DNA of 64,000 bases from a bacterium endosymbiont of Escarpia laminata (GTDB taxonomy: Bacteria; Pseudomonadota; Gammaproteobacteria; Chromatiales; Chromatiaceae), in the NCBI GenBank assembly GCA_003660235.1, contig QGON01000050.1, forward strand, positions 1-64,000, given 5' to 3'. The notes under the pieces are model-generated. The model searched no databases. It was not told the origin of the DNA and saw only the letters and a program-made list of their open reading frames with translations. Shown piece after piece: positions 34,991 to 42,144 of the stretch. Both the position numbers and the translations under genes were made by a program. Numbering within the stretch: the stretch's first letter is position 1; every line of letters begins with the position of its first letter.

Positions 34991-35665
34991 ATGAAAGAGA
35001 GTGTCGAGGGCCGCCTGCGTCAGGCTGGCGGGGTTTCCGTTTGGGTTATTTTTCTTGTAGTCGCCGTCATCACCCAGAGTGCTCACGCGCGGGAGCTGTT
35101 TCCTGAGGGAACTGCGGCTCAGAATGTCTATGCGGGTGTCGGTGTGGGAGTGACGAGCAACGATGCGCCGGACGACTGGGACGATGGATCGGTTTCATCT
35201 ATCTCAACAGACAAAACGGATGCGAGTACGAAGGTCTTTGTGGGGTATGAGGTTACTCAGAATGTGGCGGTAGAGGCCTCCTACAGCGATTATGGCAAAT
35301 CGGAATTTTCCGCCACCTCCGACGGGAGTGGTGATTCCTGGGCTCCTGGGCAGGTCAGCGGAGTCAACGAATCCTCTGGATTTGGCCTGTCCGCCGTTGG
35401 CAGCTGGCCGATGACCGACCGGATTACCGTCTTCGGCAAGTTGGGTCTGCTCTGGTGGAAGTCGAAGAACACGTGGAATGAAAGCGGATTTATCTCGGTG
35501 GAGGAAAGCTCCGGCAGTGATCTCAGTTACGGTGCGGGTTTGGAGTACGATGTGGGACTTCCACAACGTTTCGTCTACCGGTTCGAATTCGAACGTAACG
35601 CGGTGGATGATTCTCAATACCAGCTCAATACTGGATCAGCGAGCCTGGTCTACCGATTTCCCTGA
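34991..35665 (+). CDS. Outer-membrane beta-barrel protein (OmpA-type transmembrane domain)
   Basis: The 224-residue protein has a signal peptide (about residues 16-34, VSVWVIFLVVAVITQSAHA). Alternating strands then follow as in 8-stranded barrels: YAGVGVGVTSN, KVFVGYEVTQNVAVEASYSDYG, GFGLSAVGSWPMTDRITVFGKLGLLWW, LSYGAGLEYDVG. It ends in a barrel-insertion signal with terminal Phe-Pro (SLVYRFP). There is no periplasmic OmpA domain. I use the ATG at 34991 with GGGGGATC upstream; the frame is open to 34928 but that part is not signal-like. A strong terminator follows. Confidence 0.87.
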   Translation: MKESVEGRLRQAGGVSVWVIFLVVAVITQSAHARELFPEGTAAQNVYAGVGVGVTSNDAPDDWDDGSVSSISTDKTDASTKVFVGYEVTQNVAVEASYSDYGKSEFSATSDGSGDSWAPGQVSGVNESSGFGLSAVGSWPMTDRITVFGKLGLLWWKSKNTWNESGFISVEESSGSDLSYGAGLEYDVGLPQRFVYRFEFERNAVDDSQYQLNTGSASLVYRFP

Positions 35666-35706
35666 TAGACAGTGCAAATGTAATCTCGATCTAACACTCG
35701 AAACGG

Positions 35707-35740
35707 AAAAGGCCTGGAGTTATTGCTCCAGGCCTTTTTT
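35707..35740 (+). terminator. Rho-independent terminator after the OMP gene
   Basis: AAAAGGCCTGGAG and CTCCAGGCCTTTT form a 13-base stem around TTATTG, with a T-run. It lies 42 bases after the stop. Confidence 0.92.
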
Positions 35741-36079
35741 CAGGACATTTCGATAAAGATACTTTTCTGATCGTGCGGTTCAATCTAAGAGGAACCGTTC
35801 CTACCGCCATGATCGGGATGGCGCAGCTATCTATCTCGTTGCAGCTTATTAAGTAAAAAATTGGTGGGGGATTGCCTCTCAACACAGTTGCCACGTCCGG
35901 TCTGCAGGGGGGGCAGCTATCAGCTGATAAGCTATTATTAAGCTAATGATAATTAGCTTATTGGGACGGGCTTGTGTGCGGTCTGCAGCAGCTTAAGGGT
36001 TCGGAGGGATTGTCTTCTATTTTCTCTGCTCCCCTGTTTTCGCTGTTCCCAGGGATTTTCCATGATGTGAGGAAACGCC
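35741..36079. promoter_or_regulatory. Intergenic region with two dyads upstream of the unknown 474-residue gene
   Basis: There is no credible gene here. TAAGCTAAT (35939-35947) and ATTAGCTTA (35952-35960) form a perfect 9-base inverted repeat. Just upstream AGCTATCAGCTGATAAGCT (35915-35933) is a second near-palindrome sharing the AGCT-rich character. Such stacked dyads suit an operator. CTGCAG words flank the block at 35902 and 35983. Confidence 0.45.
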
Positions 36080-37504
36080 ATGAGCATGAACGATGATGTC
36101 AAAGGCGTAAGGTTCGTACTGGACCGTGTGGCTGGGCAACTCCCAGGCTTGAATGTAGCGAAACAACACCTGCAGGCGGTCTCAGGTCACCTGACCCGAT
36201 TCCTGGAGCATGATGAGTTCCGGCCCGACCTGTTGAGCCTGCGCATTGGCGCCCTGGCCAATGCCCTGGTGCCCCTCTCCCAAGCTATCCACAGCAACGC
36301 CTTGGCAGATCCGCCCGATCCCAATCCCGGCAACCAGTTCAACCGGCGACATGTCACCCAAGCCGGCTGGGCCCAATTCGCCTGGGGCGTACTGACGCCG
36401 TTCATCAAAGACCTCAACGAGATCAACCAGTTCTATCTGAAGAACTCGTCGCGTTGTGACAAGGTCACACTGACCTCGGGAAAGATACCCGCCTTCATAA
36501 AGCGGGGGGATAACTACATGTGGTCGAAACCGTTGCGCTCCGACGACCTCACGAGACGCAACCGCAACTTGATGGAGAAAGAGTTGGGAACGGCTTACGC
36601 CAAATATTTCCGATGGCTCCTGAACCAGGATCGGCAGCTCAGGGAAGAAAAATCGACTGCCTGGCTCGCCACCGTGTTCCTGCTCAGGCACTCGCTGGCA
36701 CGCTCGCCACAAGCTGCTCCTTCCACCAAATCCTATATCGAGAGACGTGGATACAACAGGTTCAGCAAGACCGAGGTGTCAGACGTCGCCCACATAATGC
36801 TCCATTTCGAGCAGGGAATCGCAAAGGCCTTCTTTCAGATCAAGGACCGCCCCAACAAACCCAGCCTCGCCTTCCCGGGGGCCGGGCTTTCTGGCATCGT
36901 GCCGACCCTGACCCCTTTCCATACCCTGGAGATCAACAATCGACAGGTAAGATTTATCAGTCGTCGCGAACGGGTACTCACCAAAAACCGCAAACAAAAG
37001 CTGGTCGAGATGCCTAACTCGTTGAAATACGTAATGCGCCACGATGAGATACTGTTTGATCCCAATCCCAAGGTGGAGAAAGCCTTCCACTCCTTCCTGG
37101 TGGATGAGAAGTCCATCCAGGCGGCGGGGGGGATCGTGGCCAACAAAGGCAAGATCATCGCCATCGACAATATGAGCGGACACTATCGACCTGGCTGGCG
37201 ATTGCTCGCGCAGGCAGCCGACCGACTCACCGAGGTACTCGATAATAACGCAGTCATCGGCGTATTCAGTGATGGGGCGCCGGGAGGCGGCGAGACCTGG
37301 TTCTTCCCGGTCAGGGTTTTTGCAAGATTGGCGGGCAATGATTTCAGGGCAGATGCAATCGAGGCCGCTATCAAGACCTCCGGTACCTGGCAGCTCCCCG
37401 TCACCGCTGATGATAATTTCAATGCATATCTCGCATTGAACCTGCCAGGCAATAAGTCCACCGAAGAGATTGGCGACTTTGCTGAAAAACTCCAACGGTT
37501 CTAG
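36080..37504 (+). CDS. Uncharacterised 474-residue protein with an SGHYRP motif
   Basis: I cannot name the family. The protein is soluble, without signal peptide, helical in its first 200 residues and mixed afterwards. The region around residues 335-375 contains KAFHSFLVDEKSIQAAGG and then IDNMSGHYRPGW (362-373). I recall this HSFL…AGG…N.SGHY.P pattern from C-terminal parts of assorted bacterial effector-like proteins, but that link rests on memory. The end carries a Gly-rich loop (SDGAPGGGETWFFPVRVFARL). The gene lies right beside the integrase pseudogene, facing it, with good AGGAAA upstream of the ATG. It may be accessory DNA. Confidence 0.65.
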   Translation: MSMNDDVKGVRFVLDRVAGQLPGLNVAKQHLQAVSGHLTRFLEHDEFRPDLLSLRIGALANALVPLSQAIHSNALADPPDPNPGNQFNRRHVTQAGWAQFAWGVLTPFIKDLNEINQFYLKNSSRCDKVTLTSGKIPAFIKRGDNYMWSKPLRSDDLTRRNRNLMEKELGTAYAKYFRWLLNQDRQLREEKSTAWLATVFLLRHSLARSPQAAPSTKSYIERRGYNRFSKTEVSDVAHIMLHFEQGIAKAFFQIKDRPNKPSLAFPGAGLSGIVPTLTPFHTLEINNRQVRFISRRERVLTKNRKQKLVEMPNSLKYVMRHDEILFDPNPKVEKAFHSFLVDEKSIQAAGGIVANKGKIIAIDNMSGHYRPGWRLLAQAADRLTEVLDNNAVIGVFSDGAPGGGETWFFPVRVFARLAGNDFRADAIEAAIKTSGTWQLPVTADDNFNAYLALNLPGNKSTEEIGDFAEKLQRF

Positions 37505-37555
37505 ATGGAGAAAAGGGGTGTATTTTTGGCTCTTCTGTGAAAATGAACCCCTTTC

Positions 37556-37982
37556 TTGTGCCATCAGTCGATGCGTTTCCTCAAGGTGTAAGAGTAGCGA
37601 TTGGATCTCATCGTTGCCGAGGAGTACCAGAAGTCTTCGAGGGTTTTTGCCCGAGTGACGTTTTCAAGCCGGGGAAGTTCTTTTTGAGCACCTCCCGGTA
37701 GAGAAAGGGAATGGCACTAAGCGCCTGATTCTGAGTCGATGCGGCAACATTTCTGTCGACGGCAAGATGAGACAGAAAGGTTTCAATCTCCTTGGTGCCC
37801 ATCTGCTCGAGGTGGCGCTTGCCGTGAAAAAGGATAAAACGACGGATTCATTTGGCGTATGCCTGCTCAGTCCGAATACTATAGTGCATGACTTGGATTT
37901 TATATCGAACACGATCCGGCAGACAGGGTTTGCCTTCCTTAGCCGTGATGTATTCCCCTATTTTCTTTAGGTAATCTATATT
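37556..37982 (-). pseudogene. intI: Integron integrase pseudogene (N-terminal half only, multiply disrupted)
   Basis: Read on the minus strand, the N-terminal SAM-like domain of a tyrosine recombinase of the integron class is plain: VMHYSIRTEQAYAK, a TGA stop in place of the expected Trp, then [18 protein letters not shown] and [20 protein letters not shown] up to [12 protein letters not shown] frameshift follows to [13 protein letters not shown] and another to [19 protein letters not shown], where similarity stops. The catalytic Arg, Lys, His and Tyr region is absent. It is transcribed away from the cassette array at 38109 onward, exactly as in a functional integron. This is a dead integrase; excision and capture would need one supplied elsewhere. 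Confidence 0.88.
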
Positions 37983-38108
37983 ATGCTGATGGGAAGTAAA
38001 ATCAACAAGTTGGAATTATTCTGGCGGATTAATCGTCAGTTTTGACGTGTTTGATCACGTTGTTTAGGACGTCCATATATAATTATACAAAATAATGAGG
38101 AAATTATT
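37983..38108 (+). promoter_or_regulatory. Presumed attI and promoter region of the integron
   Basis: By position, between the integrase start and the first cassette, this should hold the attachment site attI and a promoter. TATAAT at 38078-38083 is a good -10; TTGATC at 38051-38056 is too far (21 bases) for a strong -35. AGGAAA precedes the first ORF. No clear GTTRRRY core can be picked out, so attI is inferred from layout only. Confidence 0.4.
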
Positions 38109-38504
38109 ATGCGCCGATATTTGTCATTAACCATGATTTGCTACATGTTTATTGCCTTGTCCCATTCTACTGATAGTTATGCTCAGGACTGGAAAGCTAT
38201 TGCAGAAAATATGAAGATTGAATACAGAGGTAAAATTGTCTCAATCGAACAATTAAATTCGTCAACATGTTGGGCGGTTTTATCATCAAGTTTATCCAAT
38301 AATGAAAGCATTAGAATTGCCGAAAATATTGGCTATTATATTAGAAACTCAACCGGTGGTATTCGTGGATCGAAACCTTCAATCCATGTATTTAAGGGTG
38401 GTAGACATATAGCTATAGCACGGCCTTCTGGGATGAAGTATGTGGGAGAATTAGATTTAGCTGATTGGGATACTTCCAGTTTCCAAGGGGAATATAGACC
38501 GTAG
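38109..38504 (+). CDS. Cassette 1: secreted uncharacterised protein
   Basis: The 131-residue protein has a cleavable signal peptide (about residues 1-25, ending DSYAQ) and a small domain of unknown family (IEYRGKIVSIEQLNSSTCWA, then SSSLSNNESIRIAENIGYYI) with one cysteine. The base composition is AT-rich, unlike the GC-rich core genes, which fits capture from elsewhere. It ends 25 bases before the first attC, typical of integron cassette ORFs. No function can be assigned. Confidence 0.7.
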   Translation: MRRYLSLTMICYMFIALSHSTDSYAQDWKAIAENMKIEYRGKIVSIEQLNSSTCWAVLSSSLSNNESIRIAENIGYYIRNSTGGIRGSKPSIHVFKGGRHIAIARPSGMKYVGELDLADWDTSSFQGEYRP

Positions 38505-38528
38505 AAGGCACAGTTTTATGCAGAATTG

Positions 38529-38648
38529 TATAACAAATCAAATTCACTCGGACAGTCAAAAGCGTCGTTTGTTTTGTGTATTCCGCTACGCTCCATTTTA
38601 CACAAACCAAACGCCACTTTTGCCTTCCGGTGATTTGGAACGTTATAT
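38529..38648 (+). repeat. attC site 1
   Basis: The site runs from TATAACA (R'') to CGTTATA (R'). The outer arms CAAATTCACTCGGA and TTCCGGTGATTTG and the inner arms TTTTGTGTA and TACACAAA pair, so the bottom strand folds into the hairpin recognised by integron integrases. The length is about 120 bases. It shares most of its sequence with three other sites in this array. Confidence 0.85.
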
Positions 38649-38663
38649 TTCATGGAGCAATAC

Positions 38664-39626
38664 ATGCCGAATTCACTATTAGCCCATATTGCGAGCAACT
38701 TCATTTCAGAGTACGAAAATGTGGCGAATAGCAGTATTGCCTATTTGCTGAACGAATATCCTGCATCCCAAGAAGCATTAAAAAGCATCCTCGGCGTTGA
38801 CAATGTCCCAACATACTATGTAACGGAAATGTCTACAGATTCAAATGGGAGGCCAGATGTGACGGGGTTAGATGGCAATGGTTGTAAATCAGTTATTATT
38901 GAAGGCAAATTCTGGGCAAATCTAACCCATAATCAACCAAATAATTATCTGAAAGAAATAACGGATGAAGGAAAAATATTATTTCTAGCCCCTGACAAGA
39001 GACTCAATTCCCTAAACATAGAAATCGATAAAAGAACTGGCTCCAGTGAAAAAGTAGTTATTTCCTCCTGGATAGAATTTCTCAGTTTGATTGAAAAGGA
39101 AAACAATAAAAATCACAACCATCAATTGTCTTCAGATTTACTTCAAATTAATGAGTTATGCCGAAAGATGGACACCGAAGGGATGCCGCCACTGAGTGCC
39201 TCTGATCTTGATCCTATGAATGGCAGAGTAGCATCAAATTTTTCAGATGTAATAGATGAGTGTAATCCAATTCTTAGGGAATGGGAGTATTCTGATTTCA
39301 AAGGCACGAAAACAACAAGCGCTAAGTATGGGCATGGTTTCTATTTTCGTGGTTACAATTTTGGGTGTTCATTGTACTTTGACAGTAGAAAATGGTTTGT
39401 CATAAACAATCATACCCCAATATGGTTGTACATTGGCAGTAATGACTGGAAGAAATCTGAAACAATTAGTCATTACCTAAATGATTATGATTCATTCAAT
39501 TCATTTGATAGTGACTTTGGAATAATACTTCATGAAGGGATGGATAAAAACCAGATTGTCGATCATATTGTTAATGAGGTAAAGAAAGTGCTGGAGTATT
39601 TGAATAGAAAAATAACAAATGGATAA
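38664..39626 (+). CDS. Cassette 2, gene A: PD-(D/E)XK nuclease-like protein
   Basis: The 320-residue protein carries a nuclease-type core near its N-terminus: GRPDVTGLDGNGCKSVIIEGKFW. The Asp in RPD and the Glu/Lys in EGK match the PD-(D/E)XK active site, followed by LTHNQPNNYL with the conserved Gln. I recall this pattern from restriction-like nuclease proteins often found near defence genes. The C-terminal half (YGHGFYFRGYNFGCSLYFD, then WFVINNHTPIWLYIG) looks like a separate binding domain. The ATG at 38664 has GGAG six bases upstream; one at 38652 lacks this. It overlaps the next gene by eight bases and is AT-rich. Confidence 0.75.
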   Translation: MPNSLLAHIASNFISEYENVANSSIAYLLNEYPASQEALKSILGVDNVPTYYVTEMSTDSNGRPDVTGLDGNGCKSVIIEGKFWANLTHNQPNNYLKEITDEGKILFLAPDKRLNSLNIEIDKRTGSSEKVVISSWIEFLSLIEKENNKNHNHQLSSDLLQINELCRKMDTEGMPPLSASDLDPMNGRVASNFSDVIDECNPILREWEYSDFKGTKTTSAKYGHGFYFRGYNFGCSLYFDSRKWFVINNHTPIWLYIGSNDWKKSETISHYLNDYDSFNSFDSDFGIILHEGMDKNQIVDHIVNEVKKVLEYLNRKITNG

Positions 39627-39948
39627 CTTAACCAAGAATTTGCGAAACTTTATCGACAATTCAAATTGGGTCTTTGCTAAAATATATGCCAAGACATGGC
39701 CTCATGAATATATCGTGAGGGATAATGTAGATGCGAACACATTCCTAGATTTTGTAAGGCATATTAGATCGCACGGCTACTTTGGAAAGTTTTACAACAA
39801 AGATATTACATATTTTGATGATTCACATATGGTGTATCGGACAATGGGAGCACCTATTGAAGAAACCACAATCATCAATAGATGCCGAAAAGAACAAACA
39901 TACGAATACCGTTTAGCTCGCAATGACTTACCTAATAATGAAATATAA
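39619..39948 (+). CDS. Cassette 2, gene B: uncharacterised partner protein
   Basis: The 109-residue protein has an aromatic- and basic-rich sequence: NWVFAKIYAKTWPHEYIVRD, FLDFVRHIRSHGYFGKFYNK, MGAPIEETTIINRCR. I believe this resembles small conserved proteins of unknown role found in accessory regions, but I cannot name it. The start overlaps the nuclease-like gene, so the two are made together and probably work together. The stop lies just inside the start of attC2, as in a single two-gene cassette. Confidence 0.7.
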   Translation: MDNLTKNLRNFIDNSNWVFAKIYAKTWPHEYIVRDNVDANTFLDFVRHIRSHGYFGKFYNKDITYFDDSHMVYRTMGAPIEETTIINRCRKEQTYEYRLARNDLPNNEI

Positions 39949-40060
39949 CAGGCAAATTCACTCGGACAGTCAAAAGCGTTGCTTGGTTTGTGTATTCCGC
40001 TGCGTTCCATTTTACACAAACCAAGCAACACTCTTGCCTTCCGGTGATTTGCAACGTGTA
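39944..40060 (+). repeat. attC site 2, right end disrupted
   Basis: It starts with TATAACA. The inner arms TTGCTTGGTTTGTGTA and TACACAAACCAAGCAA are perfectly complementary, and the outer arms CAAATTCACTCGGA / CCGGTGATTTG pair. The expected R' (GTTRRRY) is replaced by ACGTGTACGATG, where a group II intron remnant begins. Confidence 0.85.
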
Positions 40061-40600
40061 CGATGTCAAAAATCTCTCTACTTACAAGGTGAAAGTCCTT
40101 GTTCCACCAGCTGCTCTTTCAGGTGGATAGGCTGGGGGCGGGTCGATGCAATAATGTACCGGCTGAACTTGCCCTGACAATGTGTATCAACCCCAAGCTA
40201 CGGGGCTGGGCCAACTATCATATCCGTGCGCGAGGAGAGCGCAAACGAATGAAGAAACTAAATGGCTTTGTGCGTGAGCGATTACGAATCTTCCTGAAAC
40301 GGAAGTATAGTGATGAGATGAGGGGGTCGCGGAGACTCCACGGGAACCTGCTGGTCCGACTGGGTATGTTCCAGTTCGCCTGATGATTATACTTCAACGA
40401 CAAAGGTTACTGATAAGTCCGTGGGGAAGGTCATCGGTAAGCCGTAACGGGGAGAACCCGACTTACGGTTTGACGAGGGGACTAAGGGAAATGATTAGCT
40501 GTACTGGGCATCAAGCCGGGTGCTTAAAGAACATTGGCAGGTATCGTATACCGAATTCACCAATGCAGCGGCCATGCACTGAGGTTCTACTCTACTATGT
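40055..40600 (+). mobile_element. Decayed group II intron inserted in attC2
   Basis: The 5' boundary is likely GTGTACGATG at the attC2 R' box; GTGYG is the usual intron start. AAGGTGAAAGTCCTTG near 40086 is a domain I element of bacterial introns. A maturase C-terminal fragment fills 40099-40383. Near 40438-40471 AAGCCGTAA and TTACGGTTT form a recognisable domain V-like stem, followed by a loose domain VI. The 3' boundary is uncertain. Most of the reverse transcriptase is gone, so the intron is immobile. Confidence 0.65.
40099..40383 (+). pseudogene. Group II intron maturase remnant
   Basis: The last 65 or so codons read NPKLRGWANYHIRARGERKR, MKKLNGFVRERLRIFLKRKY and RLHGNLLVRLGMFQFA, the C-terminal maturase/thumb region of group II intron proteins. 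Codons before ALTMCINP do not match and the start is unreliable. The reverse transcriptase domain is missing. It differs from the maturase at the left edge of the window, so the two introns are not recent copies of each other. Confidence 0.72.
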
Positions 40601-40897
40601 GTGTAATAAATTGGATTCAACATCCATGCTTTTATGAAGAATACGAATTATGGTGATTTTGCTTTTCGCATCTTGTCGATAAAAAACAATATGACTTCCC
40701 TGGGGGAATTTCCTGTACCCAACTTTAATATAATCACATTGTTTTCCCACAGAAGGCGTTTTGGCTAGAAAATGAAAAACATCATCAAATTGCTTTGCAT
40801 ACAAATACCGCTGCTTCCGGCCCCAACGTTTTTCGGTAAATATGGCAATTTTTCTCAGATCGTGTTTTGCCCCCTGCGTAAGTTCAAATGATTTCAT
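40595..40897 (-). CDS. parE: ParE/RelE-superfamily toxin
   Basis: The 100-residue protein has the ParE fold pattern: FELTQGAKHDLRKIAIFTEKRWG, YAKQFDDVFHFLAKTPSVGK, YRKFPQGSHIVFYRQ and ITIIRILHKSMD. ParE toxins poison DNA gyrase; RelE relatives cut mRNA. The LTxxAxxDLxxIxxYTxxxWG form favours ParE. Its ATG overlaps the stop of the ParD-type antitoxin by four bases. The pair lies on the strand opposite to the other cassette genes, with its own promoter, as is usual for cassette-borne toxin-antitoxin modules, which stabilise arrays. Confidence 0.9.
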   Translation of the reverse strand: MKSFELTQGAKHDLRKIAIFTEKRWGRKQRYLYAKQFDDVFHFLAKTPSVGKQCDYIKVGYRKFPQGSHIVFYRQDAKSKITIIRILHKSMDVESNLLHT

Positions 40898-41136
40898 TTA
40901 TCAATTTCGCTATCAAGCTCGGTCATAAATGCATCATAGTCGTAATCCACAATACCGCTCTGCTCACCTTCATCAAGCATTTTCCTCAAGGTTTCAAGCT
41001 TTGTTTCAGTATTTTCAAGCATTCTAAGTGCTGCTCTAACCACTTCGCTAGCAGAGCTAAAGCGGCCACTTTTAACTTGGCCAGAAATAAAACCATCAAA
41101 ATGGTCACCCAGTGTAATGCTAGTATTTTTTGCCAT
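40894..41136 (-). CDS. parD: ParD-type ribbon-helix-helix antitoxin
   Basis: The 80-residue protein starts with the CopG/ParD DNA-binding domain (KNTSITLGDHFDGFISGQVK, then GRFSSASEVVRAALRMLE). An acidic C-terminal tail (GIVDYDYDAFMTELDSEID) follows, expected to wrap the toxin. It precedes and overlaps parE. The ATG at 41136 is close to a dyad at 41149-41179 that should be its autoregulatory operator. Confidence 0.92.
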   Translation of the reverse strand: MAKNTSITLGDHFDGFISGQVKSGRFSSASEVVRAALRMLENTETKLETLRKMLDEGEQSGIVDYDYDAFMTELDSEIDK

Positions 41137-41148
41137 GACACACCTCGC

Positions 41149-41179
41149 TTATACCAATATATACCTAATTATGGTATAA
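41149..41179. promoter_or_regulatory. Operator-like dyad upstream of parD
   Basis: TTATACCA (41149-41156) and TGGTATAA (41172-41179) are perfect inverted repeats 15 bases apart in an AT-rich segment just upstream of parD on the minus strand. Repression by ParD dimers at such sites is known for the family. Confidence 0.55.
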
Positions 41180-41183
41180 AAAA

Positions 41184-41304
41184 CATAACAAGGCAAATTC
41201 ACTCGGACAGTCAAAATCGTTGTTTGGTTTGTGTATTCCGCTGCGCTTCATGTTACACAAACCAAACACCACTTTTGCCTTCCGGTGATTTGCGGCGTGT
41301 TATG
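41184..41304 (+). repeat. attC site 3
   Basis: This is the best-preserved site: CATAACA (R'') and TGTTATG (R') are exact inverse complements at the two ends. The outer arms CAAATTCACTCGGA / TTCCGGTGATTTG and the inner arms TGTTTGGTTTGTGTA / TACACAAACCAAACA match the other sites. Length 121 bases. Confidence 0.88.
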
Positions 41305-41355
41305 TGATAAAGAACAATATCGTGGTGATTACTAAGAAACAGATTAACAACGAAA

Positions 41356-42048
41356 ATGAAAAGTTTTCTAGGCCAATTTAGTAGAAGTGATTTTTTTGCA
41401 GTTCTTCCACTGGGATTTTACATCTTTATGGTGGTTTACTCATGCGCTGCATTGGAGTTTATTGAACCTTCAAATGAACGCACTATTATAAAGGTCATTC
41501 AATCATTGGCTATCCATATCCAGCAACAACCTATTTTTTTAATTTTCATCCTATTTGCTTGCTACATGCTTGGCAGCATATTTAGAGCATTACTAGTTTA
41601 TTGGGCTGAACGGAGTATTCCTCCATTTCGTGCAAATTTTCCTTATCCCGAAACCCTGACCGAAGTTATAGATACACTTAACAAGCACCATGATGCCACT
41701 AAACACGATGTATCTAAGATGCCATCCTTGAAAAATGGCGTCCCAATGCATGTATTTAACTATTGGAAGGATGTCCTTTGTGTGAACTCAATAGAAGGGT
41801 TTGAGTACTACCAGACGTTTGAAACTCGTGTAAGGTTGTTTACTGGCATAATTTGGGCATCGTGGTCAGGAATATTAGGTGGTATATATATAGTTCTGAT
41901 GGAAGGCGATTTTAGTCATAAAATTGGCTTACCATTATTCTTGCTGTCTTTAATATTATTAATTACGTTCGGTTCCAACCTTCGCCGCGTAAGGCGTCAG
42001 GAATCAAGAGTGCTACTATTTATGTATTCTGCATACTTGCAAAAATGA
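41356..42048 (+). CDS. Cassette 4: uncharacterised membrane protein
   Basis: The 230-residue protein has about four membrane helices (residues 13-35, 57-80, 162-182, 187-206). A cytoplasmic middle region (PYPETLTEVIDTLNKHHDAT, NYWKDVLCVNSIEGFEYYQ) separates two hairpins. I do not recognise a family, though small four-helix proteins with such soluble middle parts are common among integron cassettes and phage-defence effectors. It is AT-rich. It sits between attC3 and the truncated attC4, so it is a single-gene cassette. Confidence 0.72.
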   Translation: MKSFLGQFSRSDFFAVLPLGFYIFMVVYSCAALEFIEPSNERTIIKVIQSLAIHIQQQPIFLIFILFACYMLGSIFRALLVYWAERSIPPFRANFPYPETLTEVIDTLNKHHDATKHDVSKMPSLKNGVPMHVFNYWKDVLCVNSIEGFEYYQTFETRVRLFTGIIWASWSGILGGIYIVLMEGDFSHKIGLPLFLLSLILLITFGSNLRRVRRQESRVLLFMYSAYLQK

Positions 42049-42055
42049 AGAAAGC

Positions 42056-42136
42056 ACATACAAGGCAAATTCACTCGGACAGTCAAAATCGTTGCTTGGT
42101 TTGTGTATTCCGCTGCGCTCCATTTTACACAAACCA
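42056..42136 (+). repeat. attC site 4, truncated
   Basis: The left half is intact except for a degenerate R'' (CATACAA). CAAATTCACTCGGACAG and TTGCTTGGTTTGTGTA match the other sites. Similarity stops after TTTTACACAAACCATGG, so the right third is lost where a palindromic repeat begins. This site marks the present end of the array. Confidence 0.8.
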
Positions 42137-42144
42137 TGGAAAAT

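Noticed and set aside
38529-42136. The four ~120-base repeats as a CRISPR array
   Set aside because: Spacing is irregular and filled with genes; each repeat is a long imperfect palindrome with R''/R' boxes, so attC fits and CRISPR does not.
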